Source: Chitinilyticum aquatile DSM 21506 (GTDB taxonomy: Bacteria > Pseudomonadota > Gammaproteobacteria > Burkholderiales > Chitinibacteraceae). From it: a DNA stretch of 64,000 nucleotides. The stretch lies in NCBI RefSeq assembly GCF_000430805.1, contig NZ_AUMS01000004.1:310001-374000 (forward strand). Direction: 5' to 3'. Every line of letters begins with the position of its first letter. Position 1 is the first letter of the stretch. The notes below the pieces were generated by a model that saw nothing but the letters and a program-made list of their open reading frames with translations, had not been told where the DNA came from and ran no database searches. Below are positions 6,701 to 15,089 of the stretch, in pieces. The translations under genes were made by a program, and so were the position numbers.

Positions 6701-8323
6701 ATGCCGCGCGCCTTTGCCGCCATTACCTTTACCGACAGCGTCAAGGCTGCGCAGTCGCGATACCACAGCCGCGAGAGCAATCAGGGCTTCGAGCTGGCTG
6801 AAGACAGCCGCAGTGAAATCACGCCGCGCGAGGCTGAATTCATCGCCGCGCGAGACAGCTTTTACATGGCGACGGTGAATGAAAATGGCTGGCCCTATGT
6901 GCAGCATCGCGGCGGGCCGGCCGGGTTTTTGAAGGTGCTGGACGAGCACACGCTGGGCTTTGCCGATTTTCGCGGCAATGTGCAGTACCTGTCGGTCGGC
7001 AATCTGAATGCCAATGACAAGATTTCCATCATCCTGATGGATTACCCCAACCGCCGCCGGCTGAAACTCTGGGGGCGGGTGCGCATCGTGCACGAGATCG
7101 ATGATCCGGCACTGATTGCTGCGCTGGAAAGCCCGGCTTACCGCGCGCGCATCGACCGGGCGATGGTGATCACCGTCGAGGCCTGGGACTGGAACTGCCC
7201 GCAGCACATTACGCCGCGCTACTCCGACGCCGACATCGAGCAGCTGATGGCTCCGCTGCAGGCCGAGCTGGCCGACTTGCGCGCGCGTTCCGCCGCGCCG
7301 GCGGCCATGTCTGCCACGCCGGACGCGCTGGGCGAGGGTGAACTGGCGCTGGTAATCAGTGGCGTCCGCCAGCTGACGCCGCGCGTGCGCGCCATTGAAT
7401 TGCGCCACCCCGACGGGCTGGATCTGCCGGCGGTCAGCGCCGGCGCGCATCTGAAAGTGCCGGTGCGGCTGGCCGATGGCCAGCCGGCGCTGCGCCATTA
7501 TTCGATTGCGTCCAACCCGGCGCGGCGCGACATCTATGAAATTGCCGTGCTGCGCCATGACGACGGCGAGGGCGGCTCGCGCTTTGTGCACGAGCACTAT
7601 CGGTTGGGGATGATATTGAACTGCGCACTGCCGCAGAACGATTTCGCCCTGGCAGATCGTGAGGCTGGCAGTGAAGCAGACCGTGGGGCGGGCAGGGCGC
7701 CGGTGCTGCTGATCGCCGGCGGCATCGGCATCACGCCGCTGAAGGCGATGGCGCAGACGCTGAAGGCGCGTGGCCAGAACTTTGAATTGCATTACGCCGC
7801 ACGCAACCGCCGCGAAATGGCCTACGGCGACCGCCTGCGCCGCGAGCTTGGCGAGCAGCTGCACTGCTATTTCAGCGAAGAAGGGCAAAGGCTGGATCTG
7901 GCCGAGCTGCTGGCCGCCAGGCAGGATACCCCGGGTGTGTATGTGTGCGGACCCGATGGCTTGATTGACGCGGTACGCGATACTGCCGATCACATTGGCA
8001 TCGAAGCCGGGCGGATTCATTCCGAGCGCTTTGCCGCACCGGCCGGTGGCGAAAACACGGCATTCGAAGTGGTGCTGCGCCGTTCGCAGCGCATCATTCC
8101 CGTCGCCGCTGACCAGAGTGTGCTGGCGGCGGTGCAGGCGGCCGGTGTCGATACCCTGTCCGATTGCGGGGTGGGCAATTGCGGCACCTGCGCGGTGAAG
8201 GTGCTGGCCGGCGAGGTCGAGCATCGCGACAACGCGCTGAACCGCAACGAGCGCGAACGCGCCGGGCTGATGTGCATCTGTGTGTCGCGCGCCCGCTCAC
8301 CGCGGCTGGAGCTGGATCTGTAA
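6701..8323 (+). CDS. Fusion of a PNPOx-like flavin domain with a ferredoxin-reductase and a 2Fe-2S domain
   Basis: This 540-aa protein contains, in order, a pyridoxamine-phosphate-oxidase-like split barrel (about 30-190, with FYMATVNENGWPYVQHRGG), an FAD-binding ferredoxin-reductase domain (about 215-320, with RHYSIASNP), an NAD(P)-binding domain (about 325-440, with GGIGITPLKA) and a plant-type [2Fe-2S] domain whose ligands are visible as C-x4-C-x2-C (SDCGVGNCGTC) plus a downstream MCIC. It is thus a self-contained electron-transfer chain from NAD(P)H through FAD and Fe-S to a flavin or small-molecule pocket. The start at 6701 follows CAGGAG. The natural substrate is unknown. It precedes a GST gene by 33 bases, so they are likely cotranscribed. 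Confidence 0.85.
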   Translation: MPRAFAAITFTDSVKAAQSRYHSRESNQGFELAEDSRSEITPREAEFIAARDSFYMATVNENGWPYVQHRGGPAGFLKVLDEHTLGFADFRGNVQYLSVGNLNANDKISIILMDYPNRRRLKLWGRVRIVHEIDDPALIAALESPAYRARIDRAMVITVEAWDWNCPQHITPRYSDADIEQLMAPLQAELADLRARSAAPAAMSATPDALGEGELALVISGVRQLTPRVRAIELRHPDGLDLPAVSAGAHLKVPVRLADGQPALRHYSIASNPARRDIYEIAVLRHDDGEGGSRFVHEHYRLGMILNCALPQNDFALADREAGSEADRGAGRAPVLLIAGGIGITPLKAMAQTLKARGQNFELHYAARNRREMAYGDRLRRELGEQLHCYFSEEGQRLDLAELLAARQDTPGVYVCGPDGLIDAVRDTADHIGIEAGRIHSERFAAPAGGENTAFEVVLRRSQRIIPVAADQSVLAAVQAAGVDTLSDCGVGNCGTCAVKVLAGEVEHRDNALNRNERERAGLMCICVSRARSPRLELDL

Positions 8324-8356
8324 ACGGCAATGGCCCGCCGGGCCGGGAGAACAACG

Positions 8357-8974
8357 ATGATCAAACTGTATGAATTTGCACTATCGGGCAATTGCCACAA
8401 GGTGCGCCTGCTGCTGTCACTGCTGGGCCTGTCCTATGACAGCATCGCGGTGAACGGCGCGGCGAAGGAGCACAAGTCGGCGGAATTTCTCGCGCTGAAC
8501 CCGCTGGGCCAGGTGCCGGTGCTGGTCGATGGCGACGTGGTGATTCGCGACAGCCAGGCGATTCTGGTCTATCTGGCGCGCCGCTACGGCGGGACGAATA
8601 GCCACTGGCTGCCTGACGAACCGGCGGCGCTGGCCGAGGTGGTGGCCTGGCTGGCGACCACCGCCAATGAGGTCACGCGCGGGCCCAATGCGCTGCGCCT
8701 GCTGCACAAATGGGGCCGCCCGGTGCCGCAGGCCGATGCCGAGGTCATCACCGCGCAGCTGCTGGCGGTGCTGGAAACCCGGCTGAGCCGCGCGGACTGG
8801 CTGGCAGGCACGGCGATCAGCATTGCCGACATCGCGCTCTATCCCTACATCGCACTCAGCCCCGAGGGGCTGGTGGCGCTCACGGATTACCCGGCCGTAT
8901 GCCGCTGGCTGGCGCGCATCGAGGCGCTGGATGGTTATGTGGGCATGCCGGGGATTGAGCCGCAGCCCGTTTGA
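8357..8974 (+). CDS. Glutathione S-transferase family protein
   Basis: The 205-aa protein has the GST layout: a thioredoxin-like N-terminal domain (about 1-78, with the segment [11 protein letters not shown], the cis-Pro loop GQVPVLVDG and the glutathione-binding RDSQAI) and an all-helical C-terminal domain with [10 protein letters not shown]. The ATG at 8357 is preceded by GGAGA; an earlier in-frame ATG at 8330 would add nine unlikely residues. It follows the PNPOx/reductase fusion and precedes the DUF1348 gene by 37 bases. The three genes look like a detoxification unit. Confidence 0.85.
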   Translation: MIKLYEFALSGNCHKVRLLLSLLGLSYDSIAVNGAAKEHKSAEFLALNPLGQVPVLVDGDVVIRDSQAILVYLARRYGGTNSHWLPDEPAALAEVVAWLATTANEVTRGPNALRLLHKWGRPVPQADAEVITAQLLAVLETRLSRADWLAGTAISIADIALYPYIALSPEGLVALTDYPAVCRWLARIEALDGYVGMPGIEPQPV

Positions 8975-9011
8975 ATTCGCTGAGCATTCCATCGTCAATC
9001 AGGAGCAGTGC

Positions 9012-9482
9012 ATGAACACCCCACGTCCCCCCTTTCCGCCATTCACCCCGGAAACCGCCGCGCAAAAGGTGCGCATGGCCGAAGACGGCTGGAACTCGCG
9101 CGATCCGCAGCGCGTTGCGCTGGCGTATACCGAGGACAGCGTCTGGCGCAACCGTCACGAATTCCCGCTCGGTCGTGCCGAGATTGTCGAGTTTCTCAGC
9201 CGCAAATGGCAGCGCGAACAGGAATACCGCCTGATCAAGGAGTTATGGGCCTGCGACGGCAACCGCATCGCAGTGCGTTTTGCCTACGAGTGGCACGATG
9301 CCAGCGGGCAGTGGTTTCGTTCCTACGGCAATGAAAACTGGGAATTCGATGCGCAGGGGCTGATGGCGCGGCGCTTTGCCAGCATCAACGACGTGCCGAT
9401 CAGTGCGGACGAACGACTGTTTCATTGGCCGCAGGGCCGTCGTCCCGACGAGCATCCGGGGCTGAGCGAGCTGGGTCTGTAG
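9012..9482 (+). CDS. DUF1348 family protein (NTF2-like fold)
   Basis: This 156-aa protein matches the DUF1348 group, an NTF2/SnoaL-like fold of unknown function. Typical segments are [27 protein letters not shown] and FASINDVPI. The start at 9012 has a strong Shine-Dalgarno sequence (AGGAG). It lies 37 bases after the GST gene and probably ends that unit, as about 105 bases separate it from the bufferin operon. Confidence 0.85.
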   Translation: MNTPRPPFPPFTPETAAQKVRMAEDGWNSRDPQRVALAYTEDSVWRNRHEFPLGRAEIVEFLSRKWQREQEYRLIKELWACDGNRIAVRFAYEWHDASGQWFRSYGNENWEFDAQGLMARRFASINDVPISADERLFHWPQGRRPDEHPGLSELGL

Positions 9483-9587
9483 CGTTTCGTCATTATTTTT
9501 CTCAGTACGGTGTCAGAAGCCGGGCCTGCGTGCGACCAAGCTTCAGAGGACTCATCCTCGACACCACTTAACAAACTGGAGAAAACC

Positions 9588-9830
9588 ATGAACAAGACCG
9601 CCCTGCTGACCGTTGCCCTGGCTTCCGTACTGGCTGCCGGTGTGAGCACCACCGCTGCCGCTGCCGAGAAGGAAAAATGTTTCGGCGTGGCCAAGGCCGG
9701 CCAGAACGATTGCAAGGCCAATGGCCATGCCTGCGCCGGCCAGGCCAGCAAGGATATGGATCCCAAGGAATGGAAGTACGTTCCGGCCGGCACCTGTGTC
9801 GAAATGAAAGGCACCCTCAAGGCGATGTGA
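9588..9830 (+). CDS. bufA: Bufferin precursor peptide (DUF2282), first gene of the bufferin operon
   Basis: The 80-aa precursor has a Sec signal peptide (about 1-26) and a core with C31, C42, C49 and C70. The motifs [19 protein letters not shown] and PAGTC are those of DUF2282 bufferins. Known bufferins are exported, cysteine-modified RiPPs that bind copper and protect against it. The ATG at 9588 follows CTGGAGAAA. The DUF692 and DUF2063 enzyme genes follow directly, separated only by one palindromic repeat. Codon bias looks strong at the 5' end, consistent with high expression. Confidence 0.9.
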   Translation: MNKTALLTVALASVLAAGVSTTAAAAEKEKCFGVAKAGQNDCKANGHACAGQASKDMDPKEWKYVPAGTCVEMKGTLKAM

Positions 9831-9833
9831 TCG

Positions 9834-9882
9834 GGGTATGGGTCTGCAGCCATTTGATCTGAATGGCTACAGGCCTATCCAA
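9834..9882. repeat. 49-bp palindromic repeat, copy 3 (inside the bufferin operon)
   Basis: The copy begins three bases after the precursor stop codon and ends 13 bases before the DUF692 start. Arms: GGGTATGGGTCTGCAGCC and GGCTACAGGCCTATCC, loop of 13. A stable hairpin here could protect the short precursor mRNA or reduce read-through to the enzyme genes. Confidence 0.85.
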
Positions 9883-9895
9883 TGGGGGGGTATTT

Positions 9896-10738
9896 ATGTT
9901 GGCAACTTTGCCATTGTATGCGGGCCTTGGGCTGCGCGCGCCGCATGTCGAGGCCGTGCTGGCCAGCCGCCCGGATGTGGCGTGGTGGGAAGTCCACAGC
10001 GAAAACTATTTCGGCGGTGGCGCGCCGCTGGCGAGCCTGCTGGCCATCCGCCGCGATTACCCGCTCAGCCTGCATGGCGTGGGTTTGGGGCTGGGCCGGG
10101 TGGGCGAGCTGGATGCGCGGCATCTGGCGCAATTGCGCGATCTGGTGCAGCGCGTCGAGCCGGCGGCAGTATCCGAGCATCTGGCGTGGAACCAGCACGC
10201 CGGCCGCTATTACAACGACCTGTTGCCGGTGCCGCGCGTCGATGGCGTGATTGCGCATCTGGCCGGCCGCATTGCGCAGGTGCAGGACGTGCTGCAGCGC
10301 CCGCTGCTGATCGAGAACGTCTCGGCCTATGTCGGTTTTGCCGGCGAGGTGATCGGCGAGGGCGAGCTGATGGCCGAGCTGCACCGGCGTACCGGCTGCG
10401 GCCTGCTGGTCGATCTGAACAATTTTCATGTCAACGCGCTCAATCTGGGCGTTGACCCGCTGGCCGAGATCGCCGCGCTGCCGGCGGCGGCCGTGGCGGA
10501 AATCCACGTTGCCGGCTTCGAATGGTTCGACGGCACGGCGGTGGATACTCACGGCGCGGCCGTCTCGGCCGAGGTGCTGGCGCTGCTGGATGCGGCGCTG
10601 TGCCAATGGGGGCCACGGCCGGTGCTGCTGGAGCGCGACAGCAATCTGGGCGAGTTTGCCGAGTTGTATCGGGAGTATCTGCAGCTGGCCCTTCATGTGG
10701 AAAGGCTTGAGAGCAATACCCTGGAGGTAACGGCATGA
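9896..10738 (+). CDS. bufB: DUF692 multinuclear iron oxidase (MNIO), bufferin-modifying enzyme
   Basis: This 280-aa TIM-barrel protein belongs to the DUF692/MbnB/TglH family, which uses a multinuclear iron centre to oxidise cysteines of RiPP precursors. Recognisable family segments are YAGLGLRAPHVE, HSENYF, LHGVGLGLG, SEHLAWNQHAG, IENVSAYVGF, DLNNFHVNALN and VDTHG, which supply most His, Asp, Glu and Asn metal ligands. I chose the ATG at 9896 (MLATLPLYAGLG) because it matches the family and follows a G-run that can serve as ribosome binding site; the upstream in-frame ATG at 9863 is inside the repeat. Its last four bases overlap the DUF2063 gene (ATGA). Confidence 0.9.
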   Translation: MLATLPLYAGLGLRAPHVEAVLASRPDVAWWEVHSENYFGGGAPLASLLAIRRDYPLSLHGVGLGLGRVGELDARHLAQLRDLVQRVEPAAVSEHLAWNQHAGRYYNDLLPVPRVDGVIAHLAGRIAQVQDVLQRPLLIENVSAYVGFAGEVIGEGELMAELHRRTGCGLLVDLNNFHVNALNLGVDPLAEIAALPAAAVAEIHVAGFEWFDGTAVDTHGAAVSAEVLALLDAALCQWGPRPVLLERDSNLGEFAELYREYLQLALHVERLESNTLEVTA

Positions 10739-11478
10739 GCTACACCACAGCCATCACAGCCTTTGCTGCACTGCTGGATGACGAGAGCGCCGCGCCCGCT
10801 GGCCTGCTGCACGCGGAACGCATGCGCCACTACCGCGCCAACTGCCGCATCAATCGCGTGGCGGCGTTGGGCAATACCTTTGCCACGGTAGAGGCGCTGG
10901 TGGGCGAGGTTTTCTTTGCGGCGATGGCGCGTTTTTACGTCGATGCCACGCCGGCCACGTCCGCCAATCTGCACGCGCTGGGCGCCGATTTTCCCGACTT
11001 CATCGCCGGCTTTGCCCCGGCAAGTGACTTGCCCTATCTGGCCGACGTGGCGCGGCTGGACTGGGCGTGCTGGCTGGCTTTTCTGGCTGACGATGCCGAA
11101 GCCGTACCGCCTGCCGCGCTGGCCGGTTTCGCCCCTGAGGCGCTGGAATCGCTGAAGCTCACGCTGCATCCGGCGCTGCAACTGGTGCAATCAGACCACT
11201 GGCCGCTTGCCGATCTGCTGGCGATGCATCAGGGCGGCGCGGCGGCAGACATCAATGCTGGCGGGCAGGCACTGCTGGTGCTGCGCGCCGACTGGCAGCA
11301 GATTCCGCCGGCACGCTTTGCCATGTATCTGGCGCTGCAGCAAGGCGCGCCGGTGCTGGCCGCACTGGAGGCCGCGCTGGCCGTGGATGACAGCGCGCCG
11401 GTGGGCGAGTGGCTGGGCTGGCTGTTTGCCAGCGGCGCGGTGACCGGAATTGCTGAACAAAACGGAGAACAGTCATGA
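10735..11478 (+). CDS. bufC: DUF2063 partner protein of the MNIO enzyme
   Basis: The 247-aa protein starts with the DUF2063 domain (about 1-100: HYRANCRINRVAALGNTF and LPYLADVARLDWA). DUF2063 proteins pair with DUF692 enzymes and are thought to present the precursor peptide, as MbnC does in methanobactin synthesis. The C-terminal half is less conserved. Start and stop overlap bufB and the DoxX gene by four bases each (ATGA), so the three proteins are translationally coupled. Confidence 0.88.
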   Translation: MSYTTAITAFAALLDDESAAPAGLLHAERMRHYRANCRINRVAALGNTFATVEALVGEVFFAAMARFYVDATPATSANLHALGADFPDFIAGFAPASDLPYLADVARLDWACWLAFLADDAEAVPPAALAGFAPEALESLKLTLHPALQLVQSDHWPLADLLAMHQGGAAADINAGGQALLVLRADWQQIPPARFAMYLALQQGAPVLAALEAALAVDDSAPVGEWLGWLFASGAVTGIAEQNGEQS

Positions 11479-11969
11479 AGCTGATGAACTGGGTGGTGGC
11501 GGCTTACCGCCAGTTTGAGCGCGGCATGGTGCTGCTGCAGCCACTGGCCGCCTTGCTGGCGCGGCTTTATGTCGCCAAGGTGTTTTTCCTCTCGGGGCTG
11601 ACCAAGCTGCGCGACTGGGAGACGACCTTGCTGCTGTTTACCGAGGAATATCATGTGCCACTGCTGCCGCCCGAAGTCGCCGCCGTGATGGGTACGGCGG
11701 GGGAAATCGTGCTGCCGGTGCTGCTGGTGCTGGGTTGGCCGGGGCGTTTTGCTGCGGCCGGGCTGTTTATCGTGAATGCAGTGGCCGTGGTGTCGTATCC
11801 GGCGCTGGAGCTGCTGGAGCTGAAAGATCACTACCTGTGGGGCGTGTTGCTGGGCTATCTTGTAGTGCACGGGGTCGGCAGCTGGTCGCTGGAAGGCCTG
11901 CTACGCTGCCGTGCCCGCACAAACCACAAGGAACAGAATGAGCAAACCCGCACTGCAGTGGCTGGATGA
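11475..11969 (+). CDS. bufD: DoxX-family membrane protein of the bufferin operon
   Basis: This 164-aa protein has about four membrane segments and the motif LLARLYVAKVFFLSGLTK, nearly identical to that of the DoxX at 3120. A DoxX gene closes the described bufferin operons, but its role is not established; participation in redox handling of the peptide in the membrane is an inference. It overlaps bufC by four bases, and the ECF sigma gene begins inside its last codons. Confidence 0.88.
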   Translation: MKLMNWVVAAYRQFERGMVLLQPLAALLARLYVAKVFFLSGLTKLRDWETTLLLFTEEYHVPLLPPEVAAVMGTAGEIVLPVLLVLGWPGRFAAAGLFIVNAVAVVSYPALELLELKDHYLWGVLLGYLVVHGVGSWSLEGLLRCRARTNHKEQNEQTRTAVAG

Positions 11970-12504
11970 GCACGGCGACATGCTGTACGCCTTCGCGCTG
12001 CGCCGCCTGCGTGATCCGCATCTGGCAGAAGAAGCCGTGCAGAACACGCTGCTGGCCGCGCTGGAAGGCGCCGACCGTTTCGCCGGCCAGTCCAGCGTTC
12101 GCACCTGGCTCACCGGCATCCTGAAATTCAAGATCATCGACGTGCTGCGCGAGCAGCAGCACTGGCAGCAGGCACCGCTAGATGCCGAGCTGGCGCATAG
12201 CGTGGGCGAGGATGATCTGTTTGCCGAGGATGGACACTGGGCGAATGCGCCGGTGGACTGGCGCGACCCGTCGCGCGAGCTGGACAACAAGCAGCTGCGG
12301 GCGCTGATTGATGCCTGTATTGCCAGATTGCCGCGGCGGATGGCGCAGCTGTTCTGGCTGCGCGAGCTGAACGACGAGCCTTCTGAATCGGTTTGCAGCT
12401 CGCTGGGCATCAGCAGCGCGAATCTTTACCAGCTGCTGTTTCGTGCGCGGCAGACCTTGCGGGTATGTCTGAGCGAAGGAGGCCGGGATGGCGGGCTGTC
12501 GTGA
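11938..12504 (+). CDS. ECF sigma factor, RpoE-like, coupled to the bufferin operon
   Basis: The 188-aa protein has sigma region 2 (about 5-70: LRDPHLAEEAVQNTLLAAL, SVRTWLTGILKFKIIDVLRE) and sigma region 4 (about 120-175: LPRRMAQLFWLRELNDEPS, SSANLYQLLFRARQTLR). Its ATG at 11938 lies within the DoxX gene, 32 bases before that gene's stop, with AAGGA upstream; an in-frame ATG at 11911 is less likely. It is followed by an overlapping zinc-finger anti-sigma gene. In other bacteria bufferin operons are under ECF sigma control, so autoregulation of the whole operon is likely. Confidence 0.9.
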   Translation: MSKPALQWLDEHGDMLYAFALRRLRDPHLAEEAVQNTLLAALEGADRFAGQSSVRTWLTGILKFKIIDVLREQQHWQQAPLDAELAHSVGEDDLFAEDGHWANAPVDWRDPSRELDNKQLRALIDACIARLPRRMAQLFWLRELNDEPSESVCSSLGISSANLYQLLFRARQTLRVCLSEGGRDGGLS

Positions 12505-12727
12505 GGTTACACGCGATCTGACGCTGGCGGCGGAAGTGCCACTCAGTTCCTATCGGCGCGTTCAGATTGCGGTGCATCTGCTGATGTGCAGCCATTGCCG
12601 CCGGCACAAGGCGCAGCTGGAGCAGATGAGCAGCCTGCTTGCGCAATCTGCCGAGGATGAGGGGGTGGATGCGGAACTGCCTGCCGATGCGCGCGAACGC
12701 ATCGGCAGTGTGCTGCAGCGGCGCTGA
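12488..12727 (+). CDS. Small cytoplasmic zinc-finger anti-sigma factor
   Basis: This 79-aa protein has the H-x3-C-x2-C zinc-binding motif (HLLMCSHC, residues about 30-37) of ZAS-type anti-sigma factors and no membrane segment. Cytoplasmic ZAS proteins such as ChrR or RsrA release their sigma factor upon oxidation or metal binding. It overlaps the upstream sigma gene by 17 bases. It probably senses metal or oxidative stress directly and frees the ECF sigma to transcribe the bufferin genes. Confidence 0.85.
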   Translation: MAGCREVTRDLTLAAEVPLSSYRRVQIAVHLLMCSHCRRHKAQLEQMSSLLAQSAEDEGVDAELPADARERIGSVLQRR

Positions 12728-12730
12728 CGG

Positions 12731-14479
12731 TCAGGCAATCGCCTGGGTTTTGGCGAGGTTGCGCGGGGCGTCGATATTGTTGCCGCGCAGTACGGCGCAG
12801 TGGTAGGCGATGAGCTGCAGCGCAATCGCGTAAATCACCGGATTGAGCAACTGCAGCGGATTGGGCATGCGGATCACGTGCAGTTTGTCGCTGCTGGCCA
12901 GTAGGCCGTCGGAGAGGATGAACAGCTCGCCCTTGCCAGCACGCACTTCCTGCAGCCCCAGCAGCGTTTTTTCCGCGCGTTCATTCCATGGCAGGCAGAC
13001 AATGATGGGCAGGTCTTCACTGATCAGCGTGACTGGGCCGTGCTTCAGCTCGCCCGCCGCATAGCCATCGGCATGCTGGTAGGCGACCTCCTGCAGCTTG
13101 AAGGCGCCTTCCAGTGCTACCGGATACAGGGTATTTCTGCCCAGCACGAAAAGATTGGGCTTGTTGTGCAGCAGGCTGGCCCAGCGGCGGAATTCCTTGT
13201 TGTGCTGTAGCGTTTCCTCGACGGCGGCCGGCAGTGCCTGCAATTCGGCTTCAGCGGCGGCGAGCTGTTCTGCGCCGGCTTTTTTCTGTACGCGTGCCAG
13301 CGTAATGGCCAGCTGGAACAGCAGCAGTAATTGGGCAGTGAACGATTTGGTCGAGGTTACCGAGAGTTCTTCCCCGCTGTGTGTCTGCAGCGTGTGGTCG
13401 CAGAGTTTGGTGAGCGAACTGCCCGGCGAATTGGTCAGTGCCACGGTGTGCGCACTGCCAGTAGTAGTAGCATGCTGGACGGCAACGAGTGTATCGGCTG
13501 TTTCGCCCGATTGCGAAATGGCGATCAGCAGCTCCTTGCTGTCCGGGCGGATGTCGCGGTCGCGGTATTCGCTGGCCTGCTCGGCGTATGCGCGGATGCC
13601 GGCCAGTGATTCGAACCAGTAGCTGGCGACAAGCGCGGCATGATAGCTGGAGCCGCTGGCAACCAGCGTGACGCTGCGGATGTCGGAAAGCCTTGCTTTC
13701 AGTGCGAGCGGAATGGCTCGGTCGGCCAGGTATTCCGCTTGCTGGGTGGCGAGCGTACCGGACTGGTCAAGGATTTCCTCCAGCATGTGGTGTGCCTGTC
13801 CGCTGCTCTTGCTGGCCACCATGCTCAGTGACCGGGTTTCGCCATCGGCGAGGAACAGGACCGGTGCGTCGAGGCCGAAGCGCACGATTTCGCCGCGCTT
13901 GAGCGTGTGGTATTGCGTGCTGCGTTCGCGGATCAGGCGGGCGCTGCTGCAGCAGAGCTGGCGCAAGCCGCTTTCGAGCCCGACATGCAGCGGTTCGCCC
14001 AGACTGCAGGCAAAGGAATACTGTGGCTGGTTGCGGTGGTGGCAGACAAAGGCCAGCGAGCCCTGCAGCAGCGGAACAATCTGCTGGATGGCTCCGCTCA
14101 TTGTGGCGCCGCGGTGCAGCTGGGCGTGCAGCAGTGTGCCGATCAGGCTGGCCAGCGAGCAGCCGACCGGCAGGCAGGCTTTCTGTGCAAGGTCGGCGTG
14201 ATTGCTGCATGCGCCAAGTGTGCTGACGACCAGCGTGTTGCCATGGATGAAGGGCTCGTTCTGGCCCGTCCCGGACAGATTGCCGATCAGCCAGCGGCTG
14301 GCGTTTGCGAAAACCGGCTTCGCGGCGGGCATGTCCAGCATGTGGTGCTGTACCTGCAGTGAAGCCTGTTCACTGGCGACCAGTGCCAGGTGGGTGGCGC
14401 TGCTGTGCAGCGCCTGCAGGCTTTCCGCAAAGGCGGGCAGCACGTTTTGCGGGGCAATGTAGGCGATGATTTCGGCCAT
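12731..14479 (-). CDS. GlmS paralog with a degenerate, catalytically dead glutaminase domain
   Basis: This 582-aa protein has the full length and fold order of glucosamine-6-phosphate synthase. The C-terminal sugar half is intact: first SIS domain (about 270-395: SGSSYHAAL, ISQSGETADTL), second SIS domain (about 440-570) with LQEVA, ELKHGP and the terminal RNLAK, which hold the Glu, His and Schiff-base Lys of GlmS. The N-terminal Ntn domain lacks the nucleophile: it starts MAEIIAYIA where active GlmS has MCGIVG, and the RGYDSAG, TRWATHG and HNG motifs are lost. It may act as an ammonia-dependent synthase, a GlcN6P deaminase/isomerase, or a regulatory subunit. The ATG at 14479 fits the family start; an ATG at 14512 is possible. 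Confidence 0.85.
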   Translation of the reverse strand: MAEIIAYIAPQNVLPAFAESLQALHSSATHLALVASEQASLQVQHHMLDMPAAKPVFANASRWLIGNLSGTGQNEPFIHGNTLVVSTLGACSNHADLAQKACLPVGCSLASLIGTLLHAQLHRGATMSGAIQQIVPLLQGSLAFVCHHRNQPQYSFACSLGEPLHVGLESGLRQLCCSSARLIRERSTQYHTLKRGEIVRFGLDAPVLFLADGETRSLSMVASKSSGQAHHMLEEILDQSGTLATQQAEYLADRAIPLALKARLSDIRSVTLVASGSSYHAALVASYWFESLAGIRAYAEQASEYRDRDIRPDSKELLIAISQSGETADTLVAVQHATTTGSAHTVALTNSPGSSLTKLCDHTLQTHSGEELSVTSTKSFTAQLLLLFQLAITLARVQKKAGAEQLAAAEAELQALPAAVEETLQHNKEFRRWASLLHNKPNLFVLGRNTLYPVALEGAFKLQEVAYQHADGYAAGELKHGPVTLISEDLPIIVCLPWNERAEKTLLGLQEVRAGKGELFILSDGLLASSDKLHVIRMPNPLQLLNPVIYAIALQLIAYHCAVLRGNNIDAPRNLAKTQAIA

Positions 14480-14681
14480 GATGAGCGTTCCGGCTGGGCT
14501 GACCCGGACCATTCACCAAGCGACTGCTGCCCGCAGGAGAGGCCTGTGGCGGTATCGCGCGGTGACGTGTGCCGGGAAGCGGGTGTTTGATCGATAGGCT
14601 GCGGGGTTTTGCAAACCCTCTGCCAGTCATCTTAGACCAAGAATTTTCCGCTTTCCCGAAAGCGCATGCGTGGCGGAGGGG

Positions 14682-15089
14682 TCAGTCGTCGGTATGGTCG
14701 AGCTCGATATCGGAGAGAAGCACATTGAGTGCCTTGTCCGAGACCATGACCTCGATCAGGCAGAGGATCAGCGAGATGATCATCAGGATCAGGCTGGCGA
14801 CAAAGAGCCATTCGGCCGTGATGAGGTGGTTCATGGCGGTGACGATCATCGATACCAGGCACATCAGCAGACTGGAAACGCCGAAAGCCTGCATGTAGCG
14901 AATCAGCCAGACGCGCTGACGCAGGTTCACCAGCTGCTTGCGGATCTTGTCGTGCGGCGCGCTGCGGTGATTCTCGTAGAGTTGGCGGATGATGCTGGAT
15001 AACGCCAGAAAGCGGTTGGTGTAGGCCAGCATCAGCAGCGAAATGGCAGGGAAAAGCAGGGAAGGCGTGGTGATCGAGAAGTTATCCAT
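14682..15089 (-). CDS. DUF2721 family membrane protein
   Basis: The 135-aa protein has three likely membrane segments and the family start TPSLLFPAISLLMLAYTNRFLAL, followed by a basic linker and LIRYMQAFGVSSLLMCLVSM. The function of DUF2721 is unknown. The start overlaps the end of the upstream LytTR regulator gene by eight bases (ATG at 15089; 15095 is an alternative), so it is the third gene of the AlgZ/AlgR-like operon. It ends about 200 bases before the start of the GlmS-like gene, with no gene in between. Confidence 0.85.
   Translation of the reverse strand: MDNFSITTPSLLFPAISLLMLAYTNRFLALSSIIRQLYENHRSAPHDKIRKQLVNLRQRVWLIRYMQAFGVSSLLMCLVSMIVTAMNHLITAEWLFVASLILMIISLILCLIEVMVSDKALNVLLSDIELDHTDD

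Noticed and set aside
6539-8224. 561-codon minus-strand frame opposite the PNPOx/reductase fusion
   Set aside because: The plus-strand protein has clear domains; the antisense frame has none.
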